This document shows positions 6,024 to 12,351 of a stretch of 12,351 nt of DNA, piece by piece. A program made the translations under genes and the position numbers. The notes beneath the pieces are model-generated. The model was not told the DNA's origin. It worked only from the letters and a program-made list of their open reading frames with translations, and made no database searches. The DNA is from Dehalococcoidia bacterium (lineage in GTDB: Bacteria; Chloroflexota; Dehalococcoidia; GIF9; AB-539-J10): contig JAGYOV010000015.1 in the NCBI GenBank assembly GCA_018399375.1, forward strand, positions 1 through 12,351. Reading direction: 5' to 3'. Numbering within the stretch: the first letter of the stretch is position 1; each line of letters begins with the position of its first letter.

Positions 6024-6086
6024 CTCAGTGGTTAGAGCGCTGCGTTGACATCGCAGAGGTCACTGGTTCAAGTCCAGTATTGCCCA
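6014..6086 (+). tRNA. trnV: tRNA-Val, anticodon GAC, CCA not encoded
   Basis: A complete cloverleaf: acceptor GGGCGAT paired with ATTGCCC (one G-T pair), D arm GCTC/GAGC with GG in the loop, anticodon stem CTGCG/CGCAG with loop TTGACAT giving anticodon GAC, T arm ACTGG-TTCAAGT-CCAGT, and discriminator A at 6086. The bases after it are TTTT, so CCA must be added after transcription, unlike tRNA-Arg in this window. The 5' end overlaps the upstream coding sequence by 10 bp, and thrS follows 115 bp later on the same strand, so the tRNA is probably excised from a longer mRNA. Confidence 0.97.
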
Positions 6087-6201
6087 TTTTGCCACCAAGA
6101 ACGATCGATGCATCCAACCAGCAATAGCAAGAAGGAGCACACTCCTCAGGCCCACACGTTCTGATGCAAAACCAAATTTCAAGCAGCGGGGAAAGTCAAC
6201 A

Positions 6202-7977
6202 ATGAAACAGGAAGAAAAAGACGAACATCTAGAAAAAATGCGTCACTCCGCTGCTCACGTCCTAGCCCAGGCGGTGCAATCACTCTTCGCCGGGGTTGAA
6301 TTTGGCATAGGGCCAGCTATAGAAAACGGCTTCTACTACGACTTCAAGTTACCACGGCCACTAACGCCAGAGAATTTGCCCTTGATCGAAACCAAAATGA
6401 GGGAAATTATTAACGATGACCTTCCGTTCACAAAAGAGGACGTCAGCAAAGAAGAAGCATGCCGTATCTTCGCCGATCAGCCATTCAAATTAGAACTTAT
6501 CAACGAACTTCCCGACAACACAATAACTATTTACAGGCAAGGGGACTTTACCGATTTATGCCGTGGACCACATGTCACCTCCACCAATGAGATCAAGGCA
6601 TTCAAACTTACTCATATAGCAGGAGCTTACTGGAGAGGAGACGAAAAAAATACCATGCTGCAAAGGGTATATGGAATTGCCTTTGAGGCGAGCGATGAGT
6701 TACAGAACTATTTGGCCTTAGAAGCTGAATCTGAAAAAAGAAACCATAGAAAATTGGGCAGAGAGCTCGATCTTTTCAGTATTCACGAAGAGATTGGTCC
6801 TGGTCTGATATGCTGGCACCCTAAAGGCTCTATAATTCGACAGACCATAGAGGATTTCTGGAAGACAGAACATATCAAGCGTGGCTACAGCATAGTTCAT
6901 ACTCCTCACATCGCCAAATTGGACCTGTGGAAAGCTAGTGGCCACTGGGATTTCTACAGGGAGTATCTATATCCTCCCATGGAAATCGAGGAGCAAGAAT
7001 ACTTGCTCAAACCCATGAACTGTCTGGGCCATATCCTGATATTCAAAAGCCAGCTGCGCAGCTATCGGCATCTACCTTTGAGATATGCCGAACTGGGTAC
7101 AGTTTACCGCTATGAACGAAGCGGTGCATTGTATGGTCTCGCCAGGGTACGTGGATTCACCCAAGATGATGCTCACATTTTTTGCCGCCCAGATCAGATT
7201 GAAGATGAGGTAGCGAAAGTCCTGAATTTAGCCCAATTCATGATGCATACCTTTGGGTTCCAAGAATATGATGTGTTTCTATCAACTCGACCAGAAAAAT
7301 ACGCTGGCTCACCTGAAATGTGGGAGGAATCAACTGCTTCGCTGACAAACGTCCTGAAACAACTCGGCATAGACTATAAAATAGATCCTGGCGAAGGAGT
7401 TTTCTACGGGCCCAAGATAGATATCAAGCTTAAAGATGCACTGGGACATACATGGCAGGGTCCTACCATTCAGGTTGACTTCAACTTGCCATTACGCTTC
7501 AACGTCTGCTATATTGGAGAAGATGGGCAGGAACACAGCGTAACCATGATTCACCGCACAGTCCTGGGCAGCATGGAGCGCTTTTTGGCATGCCTCATTG
7601 AGCATTATGGAGGATCGTTCCCTGTATGGCTATCACCTGTTCAAGCCATGGTAGTTCCCATAGCTGATCGCCATGTACATTATGCCCGAGAAATAGAGAG
7701 CGAGTTATCCAGTAGTGGAATACGCGTTCAGGTTGATGATCGCTCAGAAAGAATGAACTTGAAAATTAGAGAAGCCCAACTGGAGAAAATTCCCTATATG
7801 CTTATAGCAGGCGATAAGGAAGTAACTTCAGGGAGCATTTCATTGAGGTTGTTAAGTGGCCATGATATGGGTTTGGCAAGCATACAGAGCGTAAAAGACA
7901 GAATACTAATAGCTATAGAGGCTAAATCTCAAGTTTCACAGGAGGCAGCGAACAATAGTCAAGCAACTTCCAGTTAA
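6202..7977 (+). CDS. thrS: Threonine--tRNA ligase, form without TGS domain
   Basis: Class II synthetase that charges tRNA-Thr and hydrolyses mischarged Ser-tRNA-Thr. The protein starts directly in the editing (SAD) domain: RHSAAHVLAQAV (14-25) with H15 and H19, and FTDLCRGPHV (116-125) with C120 and H124, so editing residues are intact. The catalytic core follows, with the zinc ligands C274 (KPMNCLGH), H325 (TQDDAHIFC) and H451 (MIHRTVLGS). Motif 2 is RYAELGTVYRYERSGAL with RGFTQDD, and motif 3 is the HRTVLGSMERF region. The anticodon-binding domain fills about 475-575 (PVQAMVVPIADRH). The usual N-terminal TGS domain of about 60 residues is absent, and the 115 bp upstream has no room for it. 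GGGGA at 6188-6192 is a moderate ribosome binding site. The C-terminal tail is serine/alanine/asparagine-rich. Confidence 0.96.
   Translation: MKQEEKDEHLEKMRHSAAHVLAQAVQSLFAGVEFGIGPAIENGFYYDFKLPRPLTPENLPLIETKMREIINDDLPFTKEDVSKEEACRIFADQPFKLELINELPDNTITIYRQGDFTDLCRGPHVTSTNEIKAFKLTHIAGAYWRGDEKNTMLQRVYGIAFEASDELQNYLALEAESEKRNHRKLGRELDLFSIHEEIGPGLICWHPKGSIIRQTIEDFWKTEHIKRGYSIVHTPHIAKLDLWKASGHWDFYREYLYPPMEIEEQEYLLKPMNCLGHILIFKSQLRSYRHLPLRYAELGTVYRYERSGALYGLARVRGFTQDDAHIFCRPDQIEDEVAKVLNLAQFMMHTFGFQEYDVFLSTRPEKYAGSPEMWEESTASLTNVLKQLGIDYKIDPGEGVFYGPKIDIKLKDALGHTWQGPTIQVDFNLPLRFNVCYIGEDGQEHSVTMIHRTVLGSMERFLACLIEHYGGSFPVWLSPVQAMVVPIADRHVHYAREIESELSSSGIRVQVDDRSERMNLKIREAQLEKIPYMLIAGDKEVTSGSISLRLLSGHDMGLASIQSVKDRILIAIEAKSQVSQEAANNSQATSS
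7940..7945 (+). promoter_or_regulatory. Ribosome binding site for infC inside thrS
   Basis: AGGAGG at 7940-7945 lies within the last codons of thrS and 9 nt before an ATA codon at 7955 in the infC frame. It is the only strong ribosome binding site near the expected IF3 N-terminus and supports an AUA start. Confidence 0.6.
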
Positions 7978-8509
7978 CAGAAGAATAAGAGCTAAAGAAG
8001 TTCGGCTGATAGGCGGAAACGGCGAGCAACTGGGGATAGTGTCTCTAGCAAAAGCATTGCAGATTGCCTGGGAGGAGGGGCTTGACTTGGTAGCGGTAGC
8101 TCCAACTTCGAGTCCTCCGGTATGTCGCCTTCTCGATTATGGCAAGTATAAGTATGAGCAAACTAAAAAGGACCGTAAGGCTAAACAAGGTCAGAAAAGT
8201 GGCCTGTTAAAAGAGGTGCGCTTCAGGCCAAAAATTGAAGAACACGACCTGCGGGTCAAAGTGGGCATAGTCAGAAAGCTACTGGAGGAAGGGAACAAAG
8301 TAAAGATAAGCGTTAGATTTAGAGGACGAGAGATAATTTATCCTGAGCAAGGATGGAGTGTGCTAAATAAGGTGGTAGAAATATCAAAAGATATATCCAC
8401 TGCAAGCACAGGTGTCAAGGAAGGTAAAAACATGAGCATCGTCCTATCTCCCATCCTCAGCAAAAAACCTAAGGAGGTAAAATTAAATGCCAAAACTCAA
8501 GACACATAA
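7955..8509 (+). CDS. infC: Translation initiation factor IF-3, predicted AUA start
   Basis: IF3 binds the 30S subunit, keeps it apart from 50S and checks the start codon. The sequence VNRRIRAKEVRLIGGNGEQL, SLAKALQIAWEEGLDLVAVA, PPVCRLLDYGKYKYEQ, EVRFRPKIEEHDLRVKVG and VRFRGREI is diagnostic. The N-terminal part of this match lies upstream of the first usual start (GTG at 8039), and no in-frame ATG, GTG or TTG occurs between the thrS-overlapping region and 8039. ATA at 7955, 9 nt after AGGAGG, gives 184 aa and aligns with the normal IF3 N-terminus; starting at 8039 would remove 28 conserved residues. The gene overlaps thrS by 23 bp and rpmI by 23 bp. A rare start codon fits the known E. coli case, where IF3 discriminates against its own AUU start, so autoregulation is inferred. 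Confidence 0.9.
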   Translation: MVKQLPVNRRIRAKEVRLIGGNGEQLGIVSLAKALQIAWEEGLDLVAVAPTSSPPVCRLLDYGKYKYEQTKKDRKAKQGQKSGLLKEVRFRPKIEEHDLRVKVGIVRKLLEEGNKVKISVRFRGREIIYPEQGWSVLNKVVEISKDISTASTGVKEGKNMSIVLSPILSKKPKEVKLNAKTQDT

Positions 8510-8684
8510 AGGCGCAAAACGTCGCTTTAGTATAATGAGCAGTGGAAAGATAATGCGGGTGAAATGTGGCAAAAGCCACTTAAGAAGGAAAAAACCTGCT
8601 AGGACGAGAAGGCTTTACGATGAAATGATACCTGTTGCTACAGCAGATAAGAAAAAAATTAGACGGCTTCTGCCTTACGGGTAG
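8487..8684 (+). CDS. rpmI: 50S ribosomal protein L35
   Basis: A 65-aa, very basic ribosomal protein of the large subunit. MPKLKTHKGAKRRF at the N-terminus and HLRRKKPARTRRL (31-43) are the family signatures, and the length is standard. The ATG is preceded by AAGGAGGT at 8471-8478 with 8 nt spacing, a very strong site lying inside the end of infC; the two coding regions overlap by 23 bp. Placement between infC and rplT is the common bacterial order. In other bacteria this cluster is controlled by L20 binding to its mRNA; I could not identify such a site here. Confidence 0.97.
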   Translation: MPKLKTHKGAKRRFSIMSSGKIMRVKCGKSHLRRKKPARTRRLYDEMIPVATADKKKIRRLLPYG

Positions 8685-8694
8685 CAAAAGCCTT

Positions 8695-8701
8695 AAGGAG
8701 G
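8695..8701 (+). promoter_or_regulatory. Ribosome binding site that fixes the rplT GTG start
   Basis: AAGGAGG, 5 nt before GTG at 8707, in the 22 bp gap after rpmI. It selects the GTG start over an in-frame TTG at 8635 that lies within rpmI. Confidence 0.8.
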
Positions 8702-8706
8702 AAACT

Positions 8707-9057
8707 GTGCCACGAGCTAGAAGCGGTAAAACCACGCATAGAAGACATAAGGCAGTGCTGAGCTTAACCAAGGGGCACCGGGGTAAACGTCATAACTTAT
8801 ATGGAAGGGCCCATGACTCCATGCTCCATGCCCTGCATTACGCTTATTGTCACCGCCGCGAGAGAAAAGGTGACTTCAGGAGGCTGTGGATCGTGCGCAT
8901 TAACGCCGCAGCCAGAGCACATGGAGTTTCATACAGTGAGCTTATGTCCAGCCTGAAGGAAGCAAACATAAAACTGGATCGCAAAATGCTGGCCGAAATG
9001 GCAGTTAATTCGCCAGAAAATTTCGCTGACCTGGTATCCTTGGCGAAGATGAATTGA
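8707..9057 (+). CDS. rplT: 50S ribosomal protein L20
   Basis: A large-subunit protein that binds 23S rRNA early in assembly and in several bacteria represses its own operon. The GTG start follows AAGGAGG and yields 116 aa beginning with the family sequence PRARSGKTTHRRHKAVL, then KGHRGKRHNLYGRAHDSML, RRERKGDFRRLWIVRINAAA and SYSELMSSLKEANIKLDRKM; every block of the family is present and the length is normal. An in-frame TTG 72 bp upstream would add 24 residues that have no match in L20 and overlap rpmI, so it is rejected. The stop TGA is directly followed by the pheS ATG. Confidence 0.97.
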   Translation: MPRARSGKTTHRRHKAVLSLTKGHRGKRHNLYGRAHDSMLHALHYAYCHRRERKGDFRRLWIVRINAAARAHGVSYSELMSSLKEANIKLDRKMLAEMAVNSPENFADLVSLAKMN

Positions 9058-10089
9058 ATGCTAGAGGAACTGAAAGAAATCCGGCTAAAAGCCTTCACCG
9101 AACTGGGAAGTGCTTCTGACTTCAAGGAACTGGAACAATGGCGAATACGCTATCTCGGCAAGAAGAGCCGCCTTACTCAGATTTTGCGCTCTATATCCAC
9201 CTTGTCTATTGAGGAACGGCGAAACACAGGCGCTCACGCCAACGCCATGAGGAAATCCCTTGAGGAAGCGCTGGAAGAAAAATCGCACGCTCTTAAAACT
9301 TCGCACTTTGCTCCTTCCCTGGAAAACAGAGTAGATATTACCCTGCCAGGATATCCAATTCCCATTGGGCGCTCTCACCCCACCACTCAAACAATAGAAG
9401 AGATCTGCCAGGTATTTCAAAACATGGGATTCCAGATATTTGAAGGTCCCGATGTAGAGTGGGACTACTACAATTTTGAAGCACTAAACATACCAGCAGA
9501 TCATCCAGCACGCGATATGTTCGCCACTTTCTGGATAGATTCCAACAGGGGCATGAAGAACAGGCTCCTGCGCACCCATACTTCCCCTATGCAAATAAGA
9601 GTCATGGAGCAACTCAAGCCTCCCATAAGGATGATAGTGCCAGGGCGATGTTATAGATACGAAGCAACCGATACCACCCACGAGTCCATGTTCTACCAGG
9701 TAGAAGGCCTAGCAGTAGATAAAAACATCACCATGGCTGACCTGAAAGGCACCTTATTTGACTTCTGCCGCTGTATTTTTGGAGACGAAAGGAAAGTGCG
9801 TTTCCGCTGTGATTACTTTCCCTTCGTTGAACCCGGAGTAGAAATAGCTATTGAATGCCTTGCCTGTCACGGAAATGGCTGCCGTACATGTGGTTATACT
9901 GGCTGGATAGAGATCCTCGGCGCCGGCATGGTAAATCCTAACGTCCTCAGAGGAGTCGGCCTTGATCCCGATGTATACTCCGGTTTTGCCTTTGGCATGG
10001 GAGTAGAAAGGATACCCATGCTTCGCTATGGTATCGACGACATACGCCTGTTTTACAATAACGACATCAGGTTCTTAAGACAATTCTAA
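9058..10089 (+). CDS. pheS: Phenylalanine--tRNA ligase alpha subunit
   Basis: The catalytic subunit of the alpha2-beta2 PheRS, which charges tRNA-Phe. The N-terminal coiled coil (about 1-85) is followed by the class II core: GRSHPTTQTIEEI (104-116), LRTHTSPMQIRVM, motif 2 around PGRCYRYEATDTTHESMFYQ (195-214), and motif 3 in YSGFAFGMGVERIPMLRYGI (307-326). The end, DIRFLRQF, is typical. A cysteine-rich insert, C267-x2-C270-x4-C275-x2-C278, sits between FPFVEPG and WIEILGAGMVNPNVL and probably binds zinc; comparable inserts occur in PheS of several bacterial phyla but not in E. coli. The ATG immediately follows the rplT stop (TGAATG) and has only a weak ribosome binding site, so coupling is likely. 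The length of 343 aa is normal. Confidence 0.97.
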   Translation: MLEELKEIRLKAFTELGSASDFKELEQWRIRYLGKKSRLTQILRSISTLSIEERRNTGAHANAMRKSLEEALEEKSHALKTSHFAPSLENRVDITLPGYPIPIGRSHPTTQTIEEICQVFQNMGFQIFEGPDVEWDYYNFEALNIPADHPARDMFATFWIDSNRGMKNRLLRTHTSPMQIRVMEQLKPPIRMIVPGRCYRYEATDTTHESMFYQVEGLAVDKNITMADLKGTLFDFCRCIFGDERKVRFRCDYFPFVEPGVEIAIECLACHGNGCRTCGYTGWIEILGAGMVNPNVLRGVGLDPDVYSGFAFGMGVERIPMLRYGIDDIRLFYNNDIRFLRQF

Positions 10090-10119
10090 ATTCGAGAGAC
10101 AATTTTCGCAGAAGCAAAT

Positions 10120-12351
10120 ATGAAAGTTTCACTAAATTGGATCAGAGATTACGTTGACCTTATACTCAGCCCACATGAAATAGCAGAGAAATTAACCATG
10201 GCGGGAATAGAAGTCAACGCGATAGAAACTATCGGTAGCTCCTGGGGCAATATAGTAATAGGACAAATAGAAACCATAAGTCCACATCCCAATGCCGATC
10301 GATTAAGACTGACTACAGTTAACACAGGAAAAGATTTGATCACTGTGGTCTGTGGTGCTCCTAACATTATGCCATTCCAAAAAGTGGCCTTCGCTTATTC
10401 AGGGGCTTATCTTAAAGATGGGCATACAGGGAAAAGCAGTATACTAAAAACAGCTAAAATCCGAGGTGTTATATCTACAGGTATGGTATGCTCCGAGATG
10501 GAGCTGGGCATTTCCGACAACCATGAAGGCATAATGGTCCTGTCGCCGGAAGCTCCCGTTGGCATGTCCCTCAAAGACTACATGGGAGATACCATTTTAG
10601 ATCTCGATATAACGCCCAACCGCCCTGACTGCATGTCTATAGTCGGCATTGCTCGTGAAATTGCTGCACTAACCGGGCAAGAATTACACCTAAGCGATAT
10701 CACATATGAAGAAAGCGAGTCTGATATAGATTCATATATTACGGTTGATATAGCCCAACCTGACCTCTGCCCTCGATACTGCGCTAGTTTGATCAACGGC
10801 GTACAACCAGCTCATTCACCAGATTGGCTAAAACAACGGCTGAGAAGTTGCGGTATGCGCCCCATCAGCAACATTGTTGATATCACCAACTATGTCATGC
10901 TGGAATACGGACAACCTCTCCATTCATTCGACTATAACAAAATCAGCCAAGAGGATGAACTCTCTCCAAAGCAGATCATTGTTCGCTGTGCCAGAGAAGG
11001 AGAATCGATGGTTTCTCTAGATGGAATCGAGCGCACGCTTAGTTCCAATGCTCTGGTCATTGCAGACAATGAAAATCCCATCGCCATTGCAGGAATCATG
11101 GGTGGCTGGAATACCGAAGTTACTGAAAAAACCAGCAACGTTCTCCTAGAGTCAGCTAATTTCAAAGGTGGTGCTATCCGAAGAGCAAGCAGTGATTTCC
11201 AGATGCGAAGCGAAGCTTCAATAAAATTTGATAAGGGGTTGAATCCCGGCTTAACTATGCCTGCACTGAAGAGAGCCACTCAGCTAATGCTAGAGTTGAC
11301 CGGAGGCAAAGCAGCCAAGGGATTAATCGACAACTATCCGGCGAGCACCAAGGCTAAGCCAATCATATTCCCCACTGCGCAGGTAGAAAGGCTTATCGGA
11401 ATGAAAATAGCCGATGAGAAAATCACCCAAACGTTCACATCTCTGGGATTTAATTGGGAGGAAGCTTCACCTCACCATTTATCGATAACTGTGCCATTTT
11501 GGCGAAGCGATATCAATTCCAGCGCTGACCTGGTAGAAGAAATTGCCCGCATAGTTGGTTATGAAGAGATACCTATGACCAGACTCAGCTCGCCCATCCC
11601 ACAAATACGATCATCCTCAGATCGCAAGTTCATCTCCAAGATACATTCGATACTGGTCAGTTTTGGCCTACAGGAAATCCTTTCCTATTCGCTGGTCAGC
11701 ATGGATAAACTGCAACTTTTTTCCCTTTCGCGCAAATTCAAAACACCACCGATAAAGATTGCCAATCCCATGACAAGAGAGCAGGAATATCTGCGTACCA
11801 GTTTGAGAGCCGGGCTCCTATCTGCTTTATCATACAATCAACGACATGGCTCCAATAACCTGAAGCTGTTCGAAATTGGCAAAATATTCATACCCCAAGG
11901 AGATGATTTGCCACGGGAAGAGAATCAGCTTTGTGTTATCATGAGCGGTACAAAGGGAGAATTATCCTGGCAGAGCAACAATGAGACAATAGACTTCTTT
12001 TACGCCAAAGGAATTGCAGAAGCATTGCTAAATCAAATGGCTATGGGAGTACAATTTGAACCATGCGATGATGAAGATCTAGTGCAAGGAGTAAGAGCCT
12101 CCATCAGGGGGGGAAACGCCACAATAGGAGCCATAGGTCTATTGCATCCCAGATTAGCAGAAGCATTCGACCTCTCATCTGAAGCTTACATGATAGAAAT
12201 CGATCTTGAAAAAGCCTTTCATAGGGCGGGCAAAACGAATGTATATCAGACAATATCAAGGTTCCCTGTTATATCACGCGATATCGCTGTCATAGTCGAC
12301 GAAGAGATTCCGTATCAGCAAATAGTCGAAATTGTGCATAATTTCCCGCTG
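10120..12351 (+). CDS. pheT: Phenylalanine--tRNA ligase beta subunit, cut at the window edge
   Basis: The non-catalytic beta subunit, which holds the tRNA-recognition and editing modules of PheRS. The frame is open from ATG 10120 through 12351 (744 residues); about 60 C-terminal residues of a typical protein of about 800 are missing. In order: MKVSLNWIRDYVDL; an OB-fold tRNA-binding domain (GQIETISPHPNADRL from 48); ITPNRPDCMSIVGIAREIAA near 164; the B3/B4 editing region (NIVDITNYVMLEYGQPLHSF, then ESANFKGGAIRRAS and RSEASIKFDKGLNP); the B5 domain ending WRSDINSSADLVEEIARIVG, with metal-ligand positions D464, D470, E473 and E474; a catalytic-like domain; and the first third of the FDX-ACB domain (RFPVISRDIAVIVDEE from 714). 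It starts 30 bp after pheS with only a weak AGAAG as ribosome binding site, and is the last gene of the visible operon. Confidence 0.96.
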   Translation, partial: MKVSLNWIRDYVDLILSPHEIAEKLTMAGIEVNAIETIGSSWGNIVIGQIETISPHPNADRLRLTTVNTGKDLITVVCGAPNIMPFQKVAFAYSGAYLKDGHTGKSSILKTAKIRGVISTGMVCSEMELGISDNHEGIMVLSPEAPVGMSLKDYMGDTILDLDITPNRPDCMSIVGIAREIAALTGQELHLSDITYEESESDIDSYITVDIAQPDLCPRYCASLINGVQPAHSPDWLKQRLRSCGMRPISNIVDITNYVMLEYGQPLHSFDYNKISQEDELSPKQIIVRCAREGESMVSLDGIERTLSSNALVIADNENPIAIAGIMGGWNTEVTEKTSNVLLESANFKGGAIRRASSDFQMRSEASIKFDKGLNPGLTMPALKRATQLMLELTGGKAAKGLIDNYPASTKAKPIIFPTAQVERLIGMKIADEKITQTFTSLGFNWEEASPHHLSITVPFWRSDINSSADLVEEIARIVGYEEIPMTRLSSPIPQIRSSSDRKFISKIHSILVSFGLQEILSYSLVSMDKLQLFSLSRKFKTPPIKIANPMTREQEYLRTSLRAGLLSALSYNQRHGSNNLKLFEIGKIFIPQGDDLPREENQLCVIMSGTKGELSWQSNNETIDFFYAKGIAEALLNQMAMGVQFEPCDDEDLVQGVRASIRGGNATIGAIGLLHPRLAEAFDLSSEAYMIEIDLEKAFHRAGKTNVYQTISRFPVISRDIAVIVDEEIPYQQIVEIVHNFPL

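Noticed and set aside
6087..6201. T-box riboswitch upstream of thrS
   Set aside because: The spacer is only 115 nt, has no T-box consensus and no terminator with a T run; only a 5-bp hairpin at 6133-6146 is visible.
8039..8509. infC starting at GTG 8039
   Set aside because: It removes 28 residues that match the IF3 N-terminal domain, and no ribosome binding site precedes this GTG.
8635..9057. rplT starting at TTG 8635
   Set aside because: The extra 24 residues do not match L20 and overlap rpmI; AAGGAGG before GTG 8707 marks the real start.

Overview
The window is a 12.35 kb housekeeping segment of a bacterial chromosome of moderate GC. It carries no mobile element, no CRISPR array and no sign of transfer. 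The combination of a short stand-alone SecD followed by SecF, a FmdB-type zinc ribbon near thrS, a ThrRS without a TGS domain, a PheS with a four-cysteine insert, and the order thrS-infC-rpmI-rplT-pheS-pheT suggests Chloroflexota, probably Dehalococcoidia. That placement is an inference from recalled family features, not from a search.

Left block (1-4271, + strand): the 3' end of tatC (Tat translocase), then a CCA-adding enzyme/poly(A) polymerase family gene with its own promoter. The promoter sits so close to the ATG that the mRNA is predicted to be almost leaderless. secD (TTG start) and secF (GTG start) follow, each overlapping the previous stop by 4 bp. The block therefore pairs protein export with tRNA 3'-end maturation. 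A 40-codon ORF with a good ribosome binding site straddles the end of secF and is a weak candidate small gene.

Middle block (4376-5173, - strand): a promoter at 5145-5173 reads leftward through a cysteine/histidine-rich putative double-zinc protein, a FmdB-family zinc ribbon and tRNA-Arg(UCU) with encoded CCA, and ends at a hairpin facing secF. A divergent spacer of about 340 bp (5103-5443) carries opposing promoters. It also holds an unexplained minus-strand hairpin followed by seven T, which looks like an intrinsic terminator with no gene feeding into it.

Right block (5382-12351, + strand): a good promoter and a strong ribosome binding site precede two small genes of unknown function (106 and 85 aa). 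The second runs into tRNA-Val(GAC), so its stop codon lies inside the tRNA. The tRNA lacks an encoded CCA and so depends on the CCA-adding activity encoded at the left. thrS, infC, rpmI, rplT, pheS and pheT (cut by the window edge) then follow with no recognisable internal terminator. Together these make threonyl- and phenylalanyl-tRNA, initiation factor 3 and ribosomal proteins L35 and L20.

The most interesting observation is that infC has no ATG, GTG or TTG where its conserved N-terminus begins. An AUA codon preceded by AGGAGG, overlapping the end of thrS, is the best start, recalling the rare AUU start used for IF3 autoregulation in E. coli. Second is the overlap of a coding sequence with tRNA-Val, where tRNA maturation should destroy the stop codon of the mRNA. 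I found no new multi-gene system; the novelty lies in start codons, overlaps and small uncharacterised genes.
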